Shown piece after piece: positions 36,412 through 44,778 of a DNA stretch of 64,000 nucleotides; position 1 is the stretch's first letter, and each line of letters begins with the position of its first letter. Both the position numbers and the translations under genes were made by a program. The notes beneath the pieces are model-generated. The model was not told the DNA's origin. It made no database searches and saw only the letters and a list, made by a program, of their open reading frames with translations. The stretch covers positions 186,001 to 250,000 of the forward strand of contig NZ_FQWV01000003.1 in the NCBI RefSeq assembly GCF_900129775.1. Direction: 5' to 3'. The DNA comes from Halobaculum gomorrense. Lineage in GTDB: Archaea; Halobacteriota; Halobacteria; Halobacteriales; Haloferacaceae.

Positions 36412-37644
36412 CTACTCGGCGTCGCCGGCGACCGCGTCGGCGACGCGGTCGCGGTCGAACAGGCGTTCGGCCTCGGGGAGCTCCGGGTAGGGGTCCCCGT
36501 GCTCGTACTCCGGCCACTCGCCGAACTGCTCGGGGTACAGCTGCTTCGCCGTCATCTCCAGCTGGAAGAGGTTCATCAGGGGCCCCTGAACGGGCGTCGC
36601 CGACGGGTAGAAGCGGTCGTTGCGGATCGCCGCGAGCTCCCCGCCCACGGGGTCGTTCGCGATCGTCTCGCGGATCGACGCAACGTCGTAGTAGGAGTTG
36701 ATGCCGTACTGGTGGAGGATCACGTCGGGGTCGACCTCCAGCAGCGTCTCGTAGTCGTACGTCGTCCCGAAGCCGGCGTCGGTCCCGGCGAACGCGTCCG
36801 TCGCGCCCAGCGGCCGGACGTGTGCGTTCCCGAACCCCGGCGCGTTGATCTTCGAGGGGTAGAACGTCCCGTCGAAGAAGATCCCCTCCGCCACCGAGGG
36901 GCGTTCGGACTCCGGCGGGAGCCCCGCCTCGATGGTCGCGATCAGGTCGTCGTGGACCGCCGCGAGACGCTCGGCCCGCTCGGACGCTCCGAAGAGCGCG
37001 GCGACACGCTCGCTGATGTCCCACAGCGTGTAGTACTCGTACTCCTCGCGCCACCCCTCGGGCGGCTGGCCGTGCGTCCGGCTGTACACGTTCCCGAACC
37101 ACGGGCCCACGTTGGCCGCGATCTCCTCGATGTCGGCGCGCTCCCAGCCGTCGAAGGAGTCGATCAGCGCCGGGTCCATGAGATGCAGGTCGGAGTCGAG
37201 TTCGTAGAACAGCTCCTTTTCGACGCGGATCTCGCCCGAGCCGCTGTTGAGCTGCGCGAGGTCCTCGTAGTCGAATGAGACGCCGTTGAGGCGCTCGTAG
37301 TACGCGTCGAGCGTGTTCCCGCCGGCGGCCGCGTCGAACCCAAGAGAGTTCACCGCGTCGCCGTAGCCGTACGCGACGGCCATGTCCGCGTACAGGAGGC
37401 TGTACACCGAGAGGCTCGACGGCGCCGATTCGAGGGTCACCTCGCCGACCGGCGCCATCGACGCCGAGTACCCGGGAGCCGGCGTCGGCGTCGCGGTCCC
37501 CGGTTCGGTGCCTGCCGTCGCCGTCGATCGTCTCTCCGTGGTCTCCGTCGGTCCGTCCTCGGCGTCCGATCCGGTACACCCGGCCAGCCCCGCGGCCGCG
37601 GCGCCGACGCCCAGTTCGACGAACCGCCGTCGATTCAGATCCAT
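36412..37644 (-). CDS. iron-siderophore ABC importer substrate-binding lipoprotein 2
   Basis: The 410-residue lipoprotein shares its first eight-plus residues with binding protein 1 (MDLNRRRFV.LG), with lipobox Cys23, then a Thr/Glu linker and a FecB-like domain. It is clearly a distant paralogue: both have APVGxVTxxxxPxxxxVYxxxYADM and LFYELDSDxHLxDP. It has no permease of its own nearby and so probably feeds the same channel with a different ligand. Paired DtxR-like boxes surround its promoter. Confidence 0.87.
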   Translation of the reverse strand: MDLNRRRFVELGVGAAAAGLAGCTGSDAEDGPTETTERRSTATAGTEPGTATPTPAPGYSASMAPVGEVTLESAPSSLSVYSLLYADMAVAYGYGDAVNSLGFDAAAGGNTLDAYYERLNGVSFDYEDLAQLNSGSGEIRVEKELFYELDSDLHLMDPALIDSFDGWERADIEEIAANVGPWFGNVYSRTHGQPPEGWREEYEYYTLWDISERVAALFGASERAERLAAVHDDLIATIEAGLPPESERPSVAEGIFFDGTFYPSKINAPGFGNAHVRPLGATDAFAGTDAGFGTTYDYETLLEVDPDVILHQYGINSYYDVASIRETIANDPVGGELAAIRNDRFYPSATPVQGPLMNLFQLEMTAKQLYPEQFGEWPEYEHGDPYPELPEAERLFDRDRVADAVAGDAE

Positions 37645-37646
37645 GC

Positions 37647-37700
37647 GTTTCGGCTCGCCTAATCGAATATAAGCGCATCGGATTTTAGGCGAGCCGAAAC
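37647..37700 (-). promoter_or_regulatory. perfect 16-bp inverted DtxR-like boxes around the binding-protein 2 TATA
   Basis: GTTTCGGCTCGCCTAA (37647-37662) and TTAGGCGAGCCGAAAC (37685-37700) are perfect reverse complements. The 22-bp spacer contains GAATATAAG, the likely TATA box on the minus strand. Each arm is itself a near-palindrome (TTAGGC-GA-GCCGAA). A repressor bound here would cover the core promoter and the start codon. Confidence 0.65.
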
Positions 37701-37772
37701 AGACCCGAAGCGATCGCCGTCGGCCTCCGAACGACCCCGAACGCTTACTTCTCGTCCGGCAAACCCGAAGCC

Positions 37773-38315
37773 ATGGACGAGCTCGTCGTCTCAACGGACG
37801 TGTACGTCCCCCCCGAGGAGGCGTACGAGTTCCTGTTGGACTTCCCGCGCTACGAGCGCTACAGCGAGTACCTCGACCGAGTGAGCCGCACCCACGGCGA
37901 CGGCGGGGCGGGGACCCGCTACGCGCTCCGGTTCGCGTGGTGGAAGCTCACGTACACCGCTCACTCGGAGGTGACCGACGTGGACCCGCCGAACCGGATC
38001 GACTGGCGGGTCCGCAGGGACATCCGCGCGCACGGCTCGTGGCGGATCGAACCGCTGGATGAACTGCCCGCGGACGCTCCCGACGACGCGGCGGCCGGGT
38101 CGCGCGTGACGTTCGAGGTCCGGTTCGACGCGGAGAGCGCGGACGCCTCGGCCGTGTCGCTCCCGCCGCTGGTGTCGTTCGGGTGGGTGCTGGACAAGGT
38201 GACGGACCTGATCACAGAGGAGGCCGAGCGGGTCGTCCGCAGGGCCGTCTCGGACCTGGAGGGCCGCGAGCGCGACGTGACGCTCGTCGTCCGCGAGAGC
38301 GCCGACGCACTGTAG
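37773..38315 (+). CDS. SRPBCC family (polyketide cyclase-like) protein
   Basis: The 180-residue protein matches the START/Bet v1-like fold: VSTDVYVPPEEAYEFLLDFPRYERYSEYLD at the start, the beta-strand HSEVTDVDPPNRIDWRV, and a C-terminal helix (LDKVTDLITEEAERVVRRAV). Such proteins bind hydrophobic ligands. The start lies 128 bp from the divergent iron binding-protein gene; CGCTTACTTCTCG about 20-30 bp upstream looks like its promoter. Whether iron controls it is unknown. Confidence 0.8.
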   Translation: MDELVVSTDVYVPPEEAYEFLLDFPRYERYSEYLDRVSRTHGDGGAGTRYALRFAWWKLTYTAHSEVTDVDPPNRIDWRVRRDIRAHGSWRIEPLDELPADAPDDAAAGSRVTFEVRFDAESADASAVSLPPLVSFGWVLDKVTDLITEEAERVVRRAVSDLEGRERDVTLVVRESADAL

Positions 38316-38449
38316 CCGTCAGACGGGGGCGTGGCGTCGATGTCGCGCCGATGTCGCGGCGGCGTCGTGTCGGCGTCGTGGTGACGTGACTCCGGAACGC
38401 TCATTTCGCTCGCTCGAGCACCAACGAGCATGACAGGGGTGGCCCCGCC

Positions 38450-39787
38450 GTGCGAGTCGTGATCATCGGCGCGGGACAGGTGGGAGAGCGTATCGCCGCG
38501 GACCTCGACGAGAGCCACGACGTGGTGATCGTCGAGCGCGACGCCGAGCGGTGCGAGGAGCTAACGTACTCGCTCGACGTGTTGACGGTCAACGGCGACG
38601 GGACCGCCGTCTCGACGCTCGAAGACGCCGAGATCGCCGACGCCGACATGGTCGTCGCCTCGACCGACGACGACGAGACGAACATCGTCGCCTGCTCGAC
38701 GGCGAAGGCCGTCAGCGACGCGTTCACCGTCGCGCGGATCAAGAACACGGAGTACCTCCGCACGTGGGAGCGCTCGCAGTCGGCGTTCGGCATCGACTTC
38801 ATGGTGTGCACGAACCTGCTCACCGCCGAGTCCATCGTTCGCGTCATCGGCCTCCCGGCCGCCCGCGACGTGGACCCGTTCGCCGACGGCAAGGTGCAGA
38901 TGGCCGAGTTCGAGGTGAGCGAGACGAGCCCGCTGGCGGGACAGACCGTCAGCGAGGCCGACCGCTTCGACTCGCTCACGTTCGCCGCGATCATCCGCGA
39001 GGACGAGATCGTGATCCCCCGGGGAGAGACGGTGATCGAGGCGGGCGACCGCGCGGTCGTCATCGGCTCGTCCGGGAGCGTCCGCGGGTTCGCCGCAGAC
39101 GTGGCGCCCGAGGAGCACGTCGGGACCGGCGAGGAGGTGGTCATCGTCGGCGGCTCGGAGATCGGCTATCACACCGCGCGCCTGCTGACTGACCGGGGCT
39201 TTTCGCCCCGGCTGATCGAACAGGACGAGGACCGCGCTCGAACCCTGGCCGAGAAGCTGCCCGAGGCGTTCGTGATGCAGTCGGACGCCACGGACGTGGG
39301 CTTTCTCGAACGCGAGCGCGTCGGCGACGCGGACGTGCTCATCGCCGCGCTTGACTCCGACGAGAAGAACCTCCTTTCGTGTCTACTGGCGACCCGCCTC
39401 GGGGTCGAGCGCACGGTCGCCGTCGTCGACCAGACCGCTTACGTCGACTTGTTCGAGACGGTCGGCATCGACGTGGGCGTCAGCCCGCGGGCGGTCGTCG
39501 CCGAGGAGATATCGCGGTTCACCCGGGAGGGAGGCGCCGAGAACGTCGCGCTCATCGAGGACGACCGCGCGGAGGTGCTGGAGGTCGAGGTGACCGAGGA
39601 GTCGCTGCTCGCGAACCGGCCGATCAGTGAATCGATCCACGACTTCCCGGAGTGCCTCGTCATCGGCGCGATCACCCGCGAGAGAGAGCTCGTCACGCCC
39701 CGCGGCGACACCGTGATCCGGCCCGGTGACCACGTCGTCGTCTTCTTCGAGACCACCGTCGTCGACGAGGTCACCTCGAAGCTGTAG
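38450..39787 (+). CDS. trkA: Trk K+ uptake regulatory subunit TrkA (two RCK units)
   Basis: The 445-residue, GTG-initiated protein has two tandem NAD(H)-binding RCK_N domains (VVIIGAGQVGERIA at residue 3 and VVIVGGSEIGYHTA near 230). Each is followed by an RCK_C domain (GETVIEAGDRAVVIGS and GDTVIRPGDHVVVFF). It gates the TrkH potassium channel in response to nucleotides. Haloarchaea accumulate molar K+ as osmolyte. The TrkH genes lie 5.5 kb downstream. Confidence 0.92.
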   Translation: MRVVIIGAGQVGERIAADLDESHDVVIVERDAERCEELTYSLDVLTVNGDGTAVSTLEDAEIADADMVVASTDDDETNIVACSTAKAVSDAFTVARIKNTEYLRTWERSQSAFGIDFMVCTNLLTAESIVRVIGLPAARDVDPFADGKVQMAEFEVSETSPLAGQTVSEADRFDSLTFAAIIREDEIVIPRGETVIEAGDRAVVIGSSGSVRGFAADVAPEEHVGTGEEVVIVGGSEIGYHTARLLTDRGFSPRLIEQDEDRARTLAEKLPEAFVMQSDATDVGFLERERVGDADVLIAALDSDEKNLLSCLLATRLGVERTVAVVDQTAYVDLFETVGIDVGVSPRAVVAEEISRFTREGGAENVALIEDDRAEVLEVEVTEESLLANRPISESIHDFPECLVIGAITRERELVTPRGDTVIRPGDHVVVFFETTVVDEVTSKL

Positions 39788-39820
39788 GGGGTCCCGAGGG
39801 ACGGCCACGGCGACGCGCGC

Positions 39821-40918
39821 TCACTCCACGGCGATCGTCCGCTCGGGCATCCCGCCGAGCAGGCCGCCGAAGGCGGTCTCGTACCCCTCGTGGCGGGCCA
39901 CCTGCGGCCACACGGTCGGCGCCAGCGTCAGTTCGTCGCCCGACTCGACGGTCTCCCCGTCGAGGGCGGCGCCGTAGTGGTACGACAGGTCGGGATCGAG
40001 CGTCCGGGCGAGTTCGCCCGAGAACAGCTCTTCACCGTCGCGCGTCAGCGTCGCCTCCAGCCCCATCGCGGGGATGACCATCCGGTTGTACGGCGTGCGC
40101 GCAGACACGGCGAGGTAGGGGCCCGCGGCGTCGACCCCCGCCGGCGGCTCGTCGAGCGCGGTCGCGACCAGCACCGCGTCGTTGCTGTTCGCCTCCCCGA
40201 GCGCCGTCCCGGGGAGGTCGCCGACGGCGGGGGCGGTCGCGTCCGGGATCATCTCCATGTCCATCGGGTCGACGGCGCCCGGCGCTCCGGCGTCGTCGAG
40301 GATGCGGTAGGAGACCTCCTGCAGCTTCGACCGGGTGAACTCGAACTCGACGGGGATGTCCGCGGGTTCGGCGAAGCGGTCACCGAACGCGCCTGTCCGA
40401 CGGGTGCGCACGCCGCCGACGGAGACGGTCGCTGTATAGGTGCCGTCGCCGTCGAGACCGAAGTTCGCGCCGTAATGAAAGCCCATGGGCTGGGAGAGCA
40501 TCGGGTAGATGACTTCCTGGGAGACCAGCGAGCCGTCCGTCTCGATCTCCACCGAGAGCCCCGTCTCGGGGAGCACCTCGCCGGTCTCGGTATCCCAGAC
40601 GCTCGCCATCAGGTGTACGTCGTCGTTCGACTGGATATCCGTCCGCTCGACCGACTCGCTGGTGACGTTCCAAAACCGGTGGGCGTACGAGTAGAACACG
40701 CCCACGGTGTAGTCCCCGGCCGACGCCATCCCCCCCATCTGCATCCCCTCGATGTGGCTCGGGAGGTAGACGCCGTCCGGGCGGTCCTCAACGACGGGCG
40801 GCGCTCGCGGCACGTCGCCGCCGGTCGCGAGCTCGAAGCCGAGGCAGCCGGAGACCCCCCCGGCCCCGGCGACGGCGCCGGTCGCCGCTGCGCTCCGCAG
40901 AAACGCTCGTCTGTCCAT
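39821..40918 (-). CDS. P19-like Fe2+-binding Tat lipoprotein
   Basis: The 365-residue lipoprotein has MDRRAFLRS and lipobox VSGC with Cys25. Its first domain contains the marks of the periplasmic high-affinity Fe2+ protein P19/Tp34: a Met-rich GMQMGGM, then NDDVHLMASVW, then MLSQPMGFHYGANFGLDG. The last parallels the family's MPM...GPHYGAN iron/copper site. A second, related beta domain follows with MDMEMIPD. It probably binds ferrous iron (or copper) outside the cell. It is divergent from the propeller gene and shares a promoter-like run with the Dyp-like gene. Confidence 0.8.
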   Translation of the reverse strand: MDRRAFLRSAAATGAVAGAGGVSGCLGFELATGGDVPRAPPVVEDRPDGVYLPSHIEGMQMGGMASAGDYTVGVFYSYAHRFWNVTSESVERTDIQSNDDVHLMASVWDTETGEVLPETGLSVEIETDGSLVSQEVIYPMLSQPMGFHYGANFGLDGDGTYTATVSVGGVRTRRTGAFGDRFAEPADIPVEFEFTRSKLQEVSYRILDDAGAPGAVDPMDMEMIPDATAPAVGDLPGTALGEANSNDAVLVATALDEPPAGVDAAGPYLAVSARTPYNRMVIPAMGLEATLTRDGEELFSGELARTLDPDLSYHYGAALDGETVESGDELTLAPTVWPQVARHEGYETAFGGLLGGMPERTIAVE

Positions 40919-40953
40919 ATGCACCCTGCGGGCTCGCCACGAAAGGGGATTCT

Positions 40954-41032
40954 GGTACACCCGTCGAACGGAGCGGTACGCCCGTCGAACCGACCTGTCC
41001 GTTCGCCGAACGGAGTGGTACGCCCGTCGAAC
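40954..41032. repeat. three copies of a 16-bp direct repeat in the divergent promoter region
   Basis: GGTACACCCGTCGAAC (40954-40969) and two GGTACGCCCGTCGAAC copies (40975-40990 and 41017-41032) lie between the P19-like and propeller genes. Spacing is 21 then 42 bp start to start, one and two helical periods of about 21 bp. They may be binding sites of a shared regulator. Confidence 0.55.
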
Positions 41033-41082
41033 GTCGGTCGAGAGGAGGAGCGCTTACCACGGGTCGCGTCGTCGCTCCGGCG

Positions 41083-42354
41083 ATGGACGTTCGTATCGCC
41101 CTGACGGCCGCGGTCGTGACCTTGGCCGCCGTCGGCGGCGGCATCGCGGTATCGGGAGCGCTCGACGGGAGGATCGCCCTTGGGGGAGACAACGCCCTCG
41201 AGGAGCGCTGGGCGAGCGACACTGAGACCAGCATCGGCGCGAATCACCACGCGGTCGCCGCGGGGGTCGTCGACGGCGAGGGGCTCGTGTTCGCCCCCGT
41301 CAGCGGCGCCACGGGGAGCGGCGAGTGCCGCCTCGTCGCCCTCGACGGCGACACCGGCGATACGCGCTGGCGCGACGGCGTGCCGCCGGCGAACTGCACG
41401 CTCCACTCCGTCGCCGATCCCGCGATCGCGGATATCGACGGCGACGGCGCGGCCGAGGTCCTCGCCGCCTCGACGACGGAGGAGCTCGTCGGCTACGACG
41501 CGCGGACGGGCGCCGTGGAGTTACGGACGACGCTGTCGGCGTACGGCTACAGCCGCCCCGCGGTCGCCGACCTGGACGGCGACGGCACCGTCGAGGTGCT
41601 CGTCGTCGACGCCGTCGGGACCGTCCACGCGTTCCACGGCGACGGCGAGCGCGTGTGGACCGAGCCCCTCGACGGCAGCGCGTATGCGCCCCCGGGCGTC
41701 GGCGACTTCACCGGCGACGGCACCGCCGAGTTCGCCGTCGGCCTCGGCACGAGCGAGGTCGTCCTGTTCGACGCCGGCGGCGAGGTCGTCTGGGATCGCG
41801 ACGCCTTCGGCGAGTCGGTCGCGTGGACCGCGACGGGAGACGTGACCGGCGACGACGCGGCGGAGTTCGTCGTCGCTACGACCGGCGGCACGGTCGCGGC
41901 GCTGGACGGCGCGACCGGCGACGCGCTGTGGACGCGGCAGATCGACGAGTTCGCCGCGGTGGGCGCCGTCGGCGACGGGGACGGCGACGGCGACCCAGAG
42001 GTGTACGTGACGGCGCGCGACCAGCGCCTCCGCGCGCTCGACGGCGCCACCGGCCGGACGGAGTGGACAGTTGATCTCGCAGAGGGGAGCGCACAGATGA
42101 CACCGCCGCCCGCAATTGGCGACCTCGACGGCGACGGCTCCCTCGAAGTGGTCGCCGTCACCAACGGCGGGGTCGTCTCGGTGATCGACCCGGCAGCCGG
42201 GCGCGTAGTGGCGAGCTACACCCGCGACGAGGCGGTGTTCACCCATCCCACGCTCGCGGACGTGGACGGGGACGGCGACGACGAGGTGTTCGTCCCGTAC
42301 GCGAACGGGCGGGTCGTCTCGTTGGACTCCGCCGACAACGGAGCCGATTCGTGA
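41083..42354 (+). CDS. membrane-anchored seven-bladed FG-GAP/PQQ-like beta-propeller
   Basis: The 423-residue protein has an N-terminal signal anchor (IALTAAVVTLAAVGGGIAVSGAL) and seven repeats of the type (V/I)xDxDGDGxxEVxV, for example IADIDGDGAAEVLAAS and IGDLDGDGSLEVVAVT. They alternate with PQQ-like ALDGATGRTEW strands. The DxDxDG loops would bind Ca2+. Secreted propellers of this kind usually act as binding scaffolds. It is divergent from the P19-like gene and is followed by a small membrane protein overlapping or 65 bp away. Confidence 0.8.
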   Translation: MDVRIALTAAVVTLAAVGGGIAVSGALDGRIALGGDNALEERWASDTETSIGANHHAVAAGVVDGEGLVFAPVSGATGSGECRLVALDGDTGDTRWRDGVPPANCTLHSVADPAIADIDGDGAAEVLAASTTEELVGYDARTGAVELRTTLSAYGYSRPAVADLDGDGTVEVLVVDAVGTVHAFHGDGERVWTEPLDGSAYAPPGVGDFTGDGTAEFAVGLGTSEVVLFDAGGEVVWDRDAFGESVAWTATGDVTGDDAAEFVVATTGGTVAALDGATGDALWTRQIDEFAAVGAVGDGDGDGDPEVYVTARDQRLRALDGATGRTEWTVDLAEGSAQMTPPPAIGDLDGDGSLEVVAVTNGGVVSVIDPAAGRVVASYTRDEAVFTHPTLADVDGDGDDEVFVPYANGRVVSLDSADNGADS

Positions 42355-42419
42355 CCGAACGCGGCGACCGCGGCGACCGGCCGAAATCGTATTGTGGCGA
42401 GCGGCCCTCCGGTACGGCG

Positions 42420-42716
42420 ATGAGGTCGCGTCACGTTCGCCTCGGGGCGGTCGCTTCCGCCGTCGTGTTCGCGCTCGCCGCGCTGCCCGCCTCGGCCGCG
42501 GCCCACCCGAGCCACGTCGCCTCAACGCCGACGGGACCGCTGGCCGGAGCGTCGCCCGTGGGGGTCGGCATCGGACTCGCAGGACTCGCGCTGGTCTCCG
42601 GGGCGCTGCTGCTCGCCCGGGAGGGGGTCCTCACCGAGCGTGCGCGCAGCGCCGGGGTCGGCGCCGGCGCCGCGCTGGTGATCGCCGGCGCGGCGGCGGC
42701 GGTCCTGCTGGCGTAG
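42420..42716 (+). CDS. small exported membrane protein, unknown
   Basis: The 98-residue product (ATG 42420) has an N-terminal signal-like helix ending ASAAAH, then a second and third hydrophobic stretch (PVGVGIGLAGLALVSGALLL and AGAALVIAGAAAAVLLA). A GTG at 42351, which overlaps the propeller stop by 4 bp, is an alternative start that adds 23 charged residues. The Pro-Ser-His segment after the signal (HPSHVAS) is the only polar patch outside. Confidence 0.6.
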   Translation: MRSRHVRLGAVASAVVFALAALPASAAAHPSHVASTPTGPLAGASPVGVGIGLAGLALVSGALLLAREGVLTERARSAGVGAGAALVIAGAAAAVLLA

Positions 42717-42722
42717 CCGCCT

Positions 42723-42787
42723 GGATGCGTGGCTATCGGCTGGATGCGTGGCTATCGGCTGGATGCGTGGCTATCGGCTGGATGCGG
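42723..42787. repeat. 19-bp tandem repeat, three full copies plus a partial
   Basis: GGATGCGTGGCTATCGGCT is repeated exactly at 42723-42741, 42742-42760 and 42761-42779, with the first 8 bases again at 42780-42787. It fills the gap between two convergent stop codons. Perfect identity implies recent slippage; a terminator or phase-variable role is possible but unsupported. Confidence 0.75.
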
Positions 42788-42790
42788 GCG

Positions 42791-44137
42791 CTATCCCGCG
42801 GCCCCGTCGGGCGTCGGCAGCGCGCGCAGCGACCGCGGCGGCACGAGGAAGTACCCCCGGTGGCGCACGAAGATGTACTCAAGGATGCCGTTGTTGACGC
42901 GCTGGCGCACGGCCGGCGTCGCCTCGGTCGCGTCGACGCCGTTCATCGCCCGCCGAACCCCCTCGAACTGGTCGATCGAACGCTGGAGCGACGGGAAGTG
43001 GAGGCTGGCGATCCCCTCGTCGGCCGACTCGAAGTGCCGCCGGAGCAGCAGCGGGTTCCCGTCGCCGTCGCGGTTCGCCCTCGCGGCCTTCTGGGCGTGA
43101 CCGACGCGCCCGTACTCCTTCGCGTTCGGGACGACCTCGTCGGTGAACCGGTCGATCCCGGAGTCGTCGCCGAGGTTCTCTCCCACCCCCTCGACGAGGT
43201 CGTTGACCGCGTGGCCGGGCGAGAACATCTCCATCACCTGTTGTTCGTGGTCCTGCTCGCCGTACCAGTCGCTCAGGCGCTGGCGCCAGTTGCCGACGGA
43301 CTTGGTCGTCCCCTCGGCGAATGGCCCCTCGCCGATCGTCACGTCGTCCTCGGTCGCCTGGTTCTGCCGGAACCCCGCCATGAACCCCATGAACAGCGGT
43401 GACGCCTTCGGGACGGGGTTGTCCGCCGGGATGCCCTCGATCCCGTCGGCCTTCTGTCGCGGTATCCCCGCGCCGACGAAGCCGGTCCGACGCGCGTCGA
43501 CCTCCAGCGCGTCCGTCAGCGCCGACGGGAACGAGACGCCGTTCGCCTCGTCGGCGTCCCCGGTGAGCGCGCGTTCGGCCGCCAGCAGCGCGTCGGGGCG
43601 GTCGGAGGCGAGGTGGACGAGCACGTCCTGGGTGTCGAACTCCGGCGTCTCGTAGTCCGCGAGCGGCGTCGGCTCCGGCAGCGACACGTCGTCGGGAACC
43701 GCGAGCGGGTCGCCGAAGCGCTCGAAGTAGCGCGGGGAGTACGCAGCCGAGTGGAGCAGCCCCTCGTGGCTCCACGCGTACGCTCGGTCGAGCGCGTCCA
43801 GCGCGCCCGCGACCGCCTCGCGGTCGGCGTCGGCGGGCGGGCCCTCGCGAGGGAAGGTCAGATACAGCAGCGTCTGGTGGGACGGGTACTGCCAGTTGCC
43901 GGCGTCGTCGGTGCGCACGAAGTCGTTCCAGGCGAACTGTCGCTCGGGGTGAGCGTCGGGACCGTCGCCCGCCGGCACCGGCTCCGCGCCGTCGAGTCGG
44001 TCGACGCAGGCGGCGAGCCCAGTCGCGCCGCCGACCGCGACAGCCGCCTTCAGCGCCTCGCGGCGCGAGAGGGCGTCCGCCGCCGAGTCGTCCGCGGGGG
44101 CGTCCGTGTCCGCATCGCTGGCGTCCGCGTCGGTCAT
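42791..44137 (-). CDS. Dyp-type peroxidase-like Tat lipoprotein
   Basis: The 448-residue protein starts with an acidic leader, then a twin-arginine signal (SRREALKAAVAVGG) and lipobox LAAC with Cys44. The C-terminal half follows the dye-decolourising peroxidase pattern: RVGHAQKAARANRDGDG with a candidate heme-ligand His, NPLLLRRHFES, and IASLHFPSLQRSIDQFEGV. The canonical GXXDG distal motif is not obvious (KADGIEG is the nearest), so peroxidase activity is uncertain. With the P19-like protein it resembles the EfeUOB iron/heme pairing. GCACCACAACCCCCTT (opposite strand of 44162-44177) precedes it by 25 bp. Confidence 0.72.
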   Translation of the reverse strand: MTDADASDADTDAPADDSAADALSRREALKAAVAVGGATGLAACVDRLDGAEPVPAGDGPDAHPERQFAWNDFVRTDDAGNWQYPSHQTLLYLTFPREGPPADADREAVAGALDALDRAYAWSHEGLLHSAAYSPRYFERFGDPLAVPDDVSLPEPTPLADYETPEFDTQDVLVHLASDRPDALLAAERALTGDADEANGVSFPSALTDALEVDARRTGFVGAGIPRQKADGIEGIPADNPVPKASPLFMGFMAGFRQNQATEDDVTIGEGPFAEGTTKSVGNWRQRLSDWYGEQDHEQQVMEMFSPGHAVNDLVEGVGENLGDDSGIDRFTDEVVPNAKEYGRVGHAQKAARANRDGDGNPLLLRRHFESADEGIASLHFPSLQRSIDQFEGVRRAMNGVDATEATPAVRQRVNNGILEYIFVRHRGYFLVPPRSLRALPTPDGAAG

Positions 44138-44244
44138 ACCCGACCTATCGGCGTCACAGAGAAGGGGGTTGTGGTGCGGGCGTCGAACGGCGGCCGCGGC
44201 GACCGAGCGTCGCCCGCGGCGACGGGGCCGGCGGAGCCGACGCC

Positions 44245-44778
44245 TCACTCCAACAGGGCGTCCACGAGACGAGTGAACCGGTCGAGCAGGCGGTCGGGGA
44301 GCGACGGCTCGATCCGACGCAGCGACCGCGCGGTCGCCTCCGGGTCAGTCAGAGCGAGCGTCACCCGCCCGCGGGCGTCGCGCCGCTTCTCGACGACGCC
44401 GGCGTCGACGAGGCCGTCGAGATGGTGCTCTAGGGTGCTCCGAGCGACACCGACCTCGCCCGCGACGGCGTCGGGCCGGGCGGGACCGTCGAGGAGTTCG
44501 ACGACGGCCTCGCGCGCGGTCTCGCGGCGGAACAGCGCCAGCCGCTCGCGCTCGATCGGGTCGATCCCAGGGTCGAAGTAGTGCGTCCGGCCAGACACCT
44601 CTTCGTCGACGACGCGGTCCGCCCGGACAAGCCGGCGGAGGTGGTACTGGGCCTGTCCGGGCGCCAGGTCGAGGCGGCGGACGAGTTCGTTGAAGTGGAG
44701 GCCGGGGTGTGCAAGCACGTAGTCGGCCACGCGCTCGCGCGTCGGGCGGTCGCCCCGGGTCGCGGGCGGTTCGCTCAC
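44245..44778 (-). CDS. double winged-helix transcriptional regulator
   Basis: The 177-residue, GTG-initiated protein has two winged-helix units. The first is about residues 15-65 (HPGLHFNELVRRLDLAPGQAQYHLRRL), the second about 85-150 (RPDAVAGEVGVARSTLEHHLDGLVDAGVV). This tandem ArsR/MarR-like layout is common in haloarchaea. It overlaps the membrane-protein gene upstream by 4 bp and ends 107 bp before the Dyp-like start, so it may regulate the neighbouring iron module. Confidence 0.82.
   Translation of the reverse strand: MSEPPATRGDRPTRERVADYVLAHPGLHFNELVRRLDLAPGQAQYHLRRLVRADRVVDEEVSGRTHYFDPGIDPIERERLALFRRETAREAVVELLDGPARPDAVAGEVGVARSTLEHHLDGLVDAGVVEKRRDARGRVTLALTDPEATARSLRRIEPSLPDRLLDRFTRLVDALLE

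Noticed and set aside
42723-42787. Possible CRISPR-like array
   Set aside because: The units are contiguous 19-bp tandem repeats with no spacers and no cas genes nearby.
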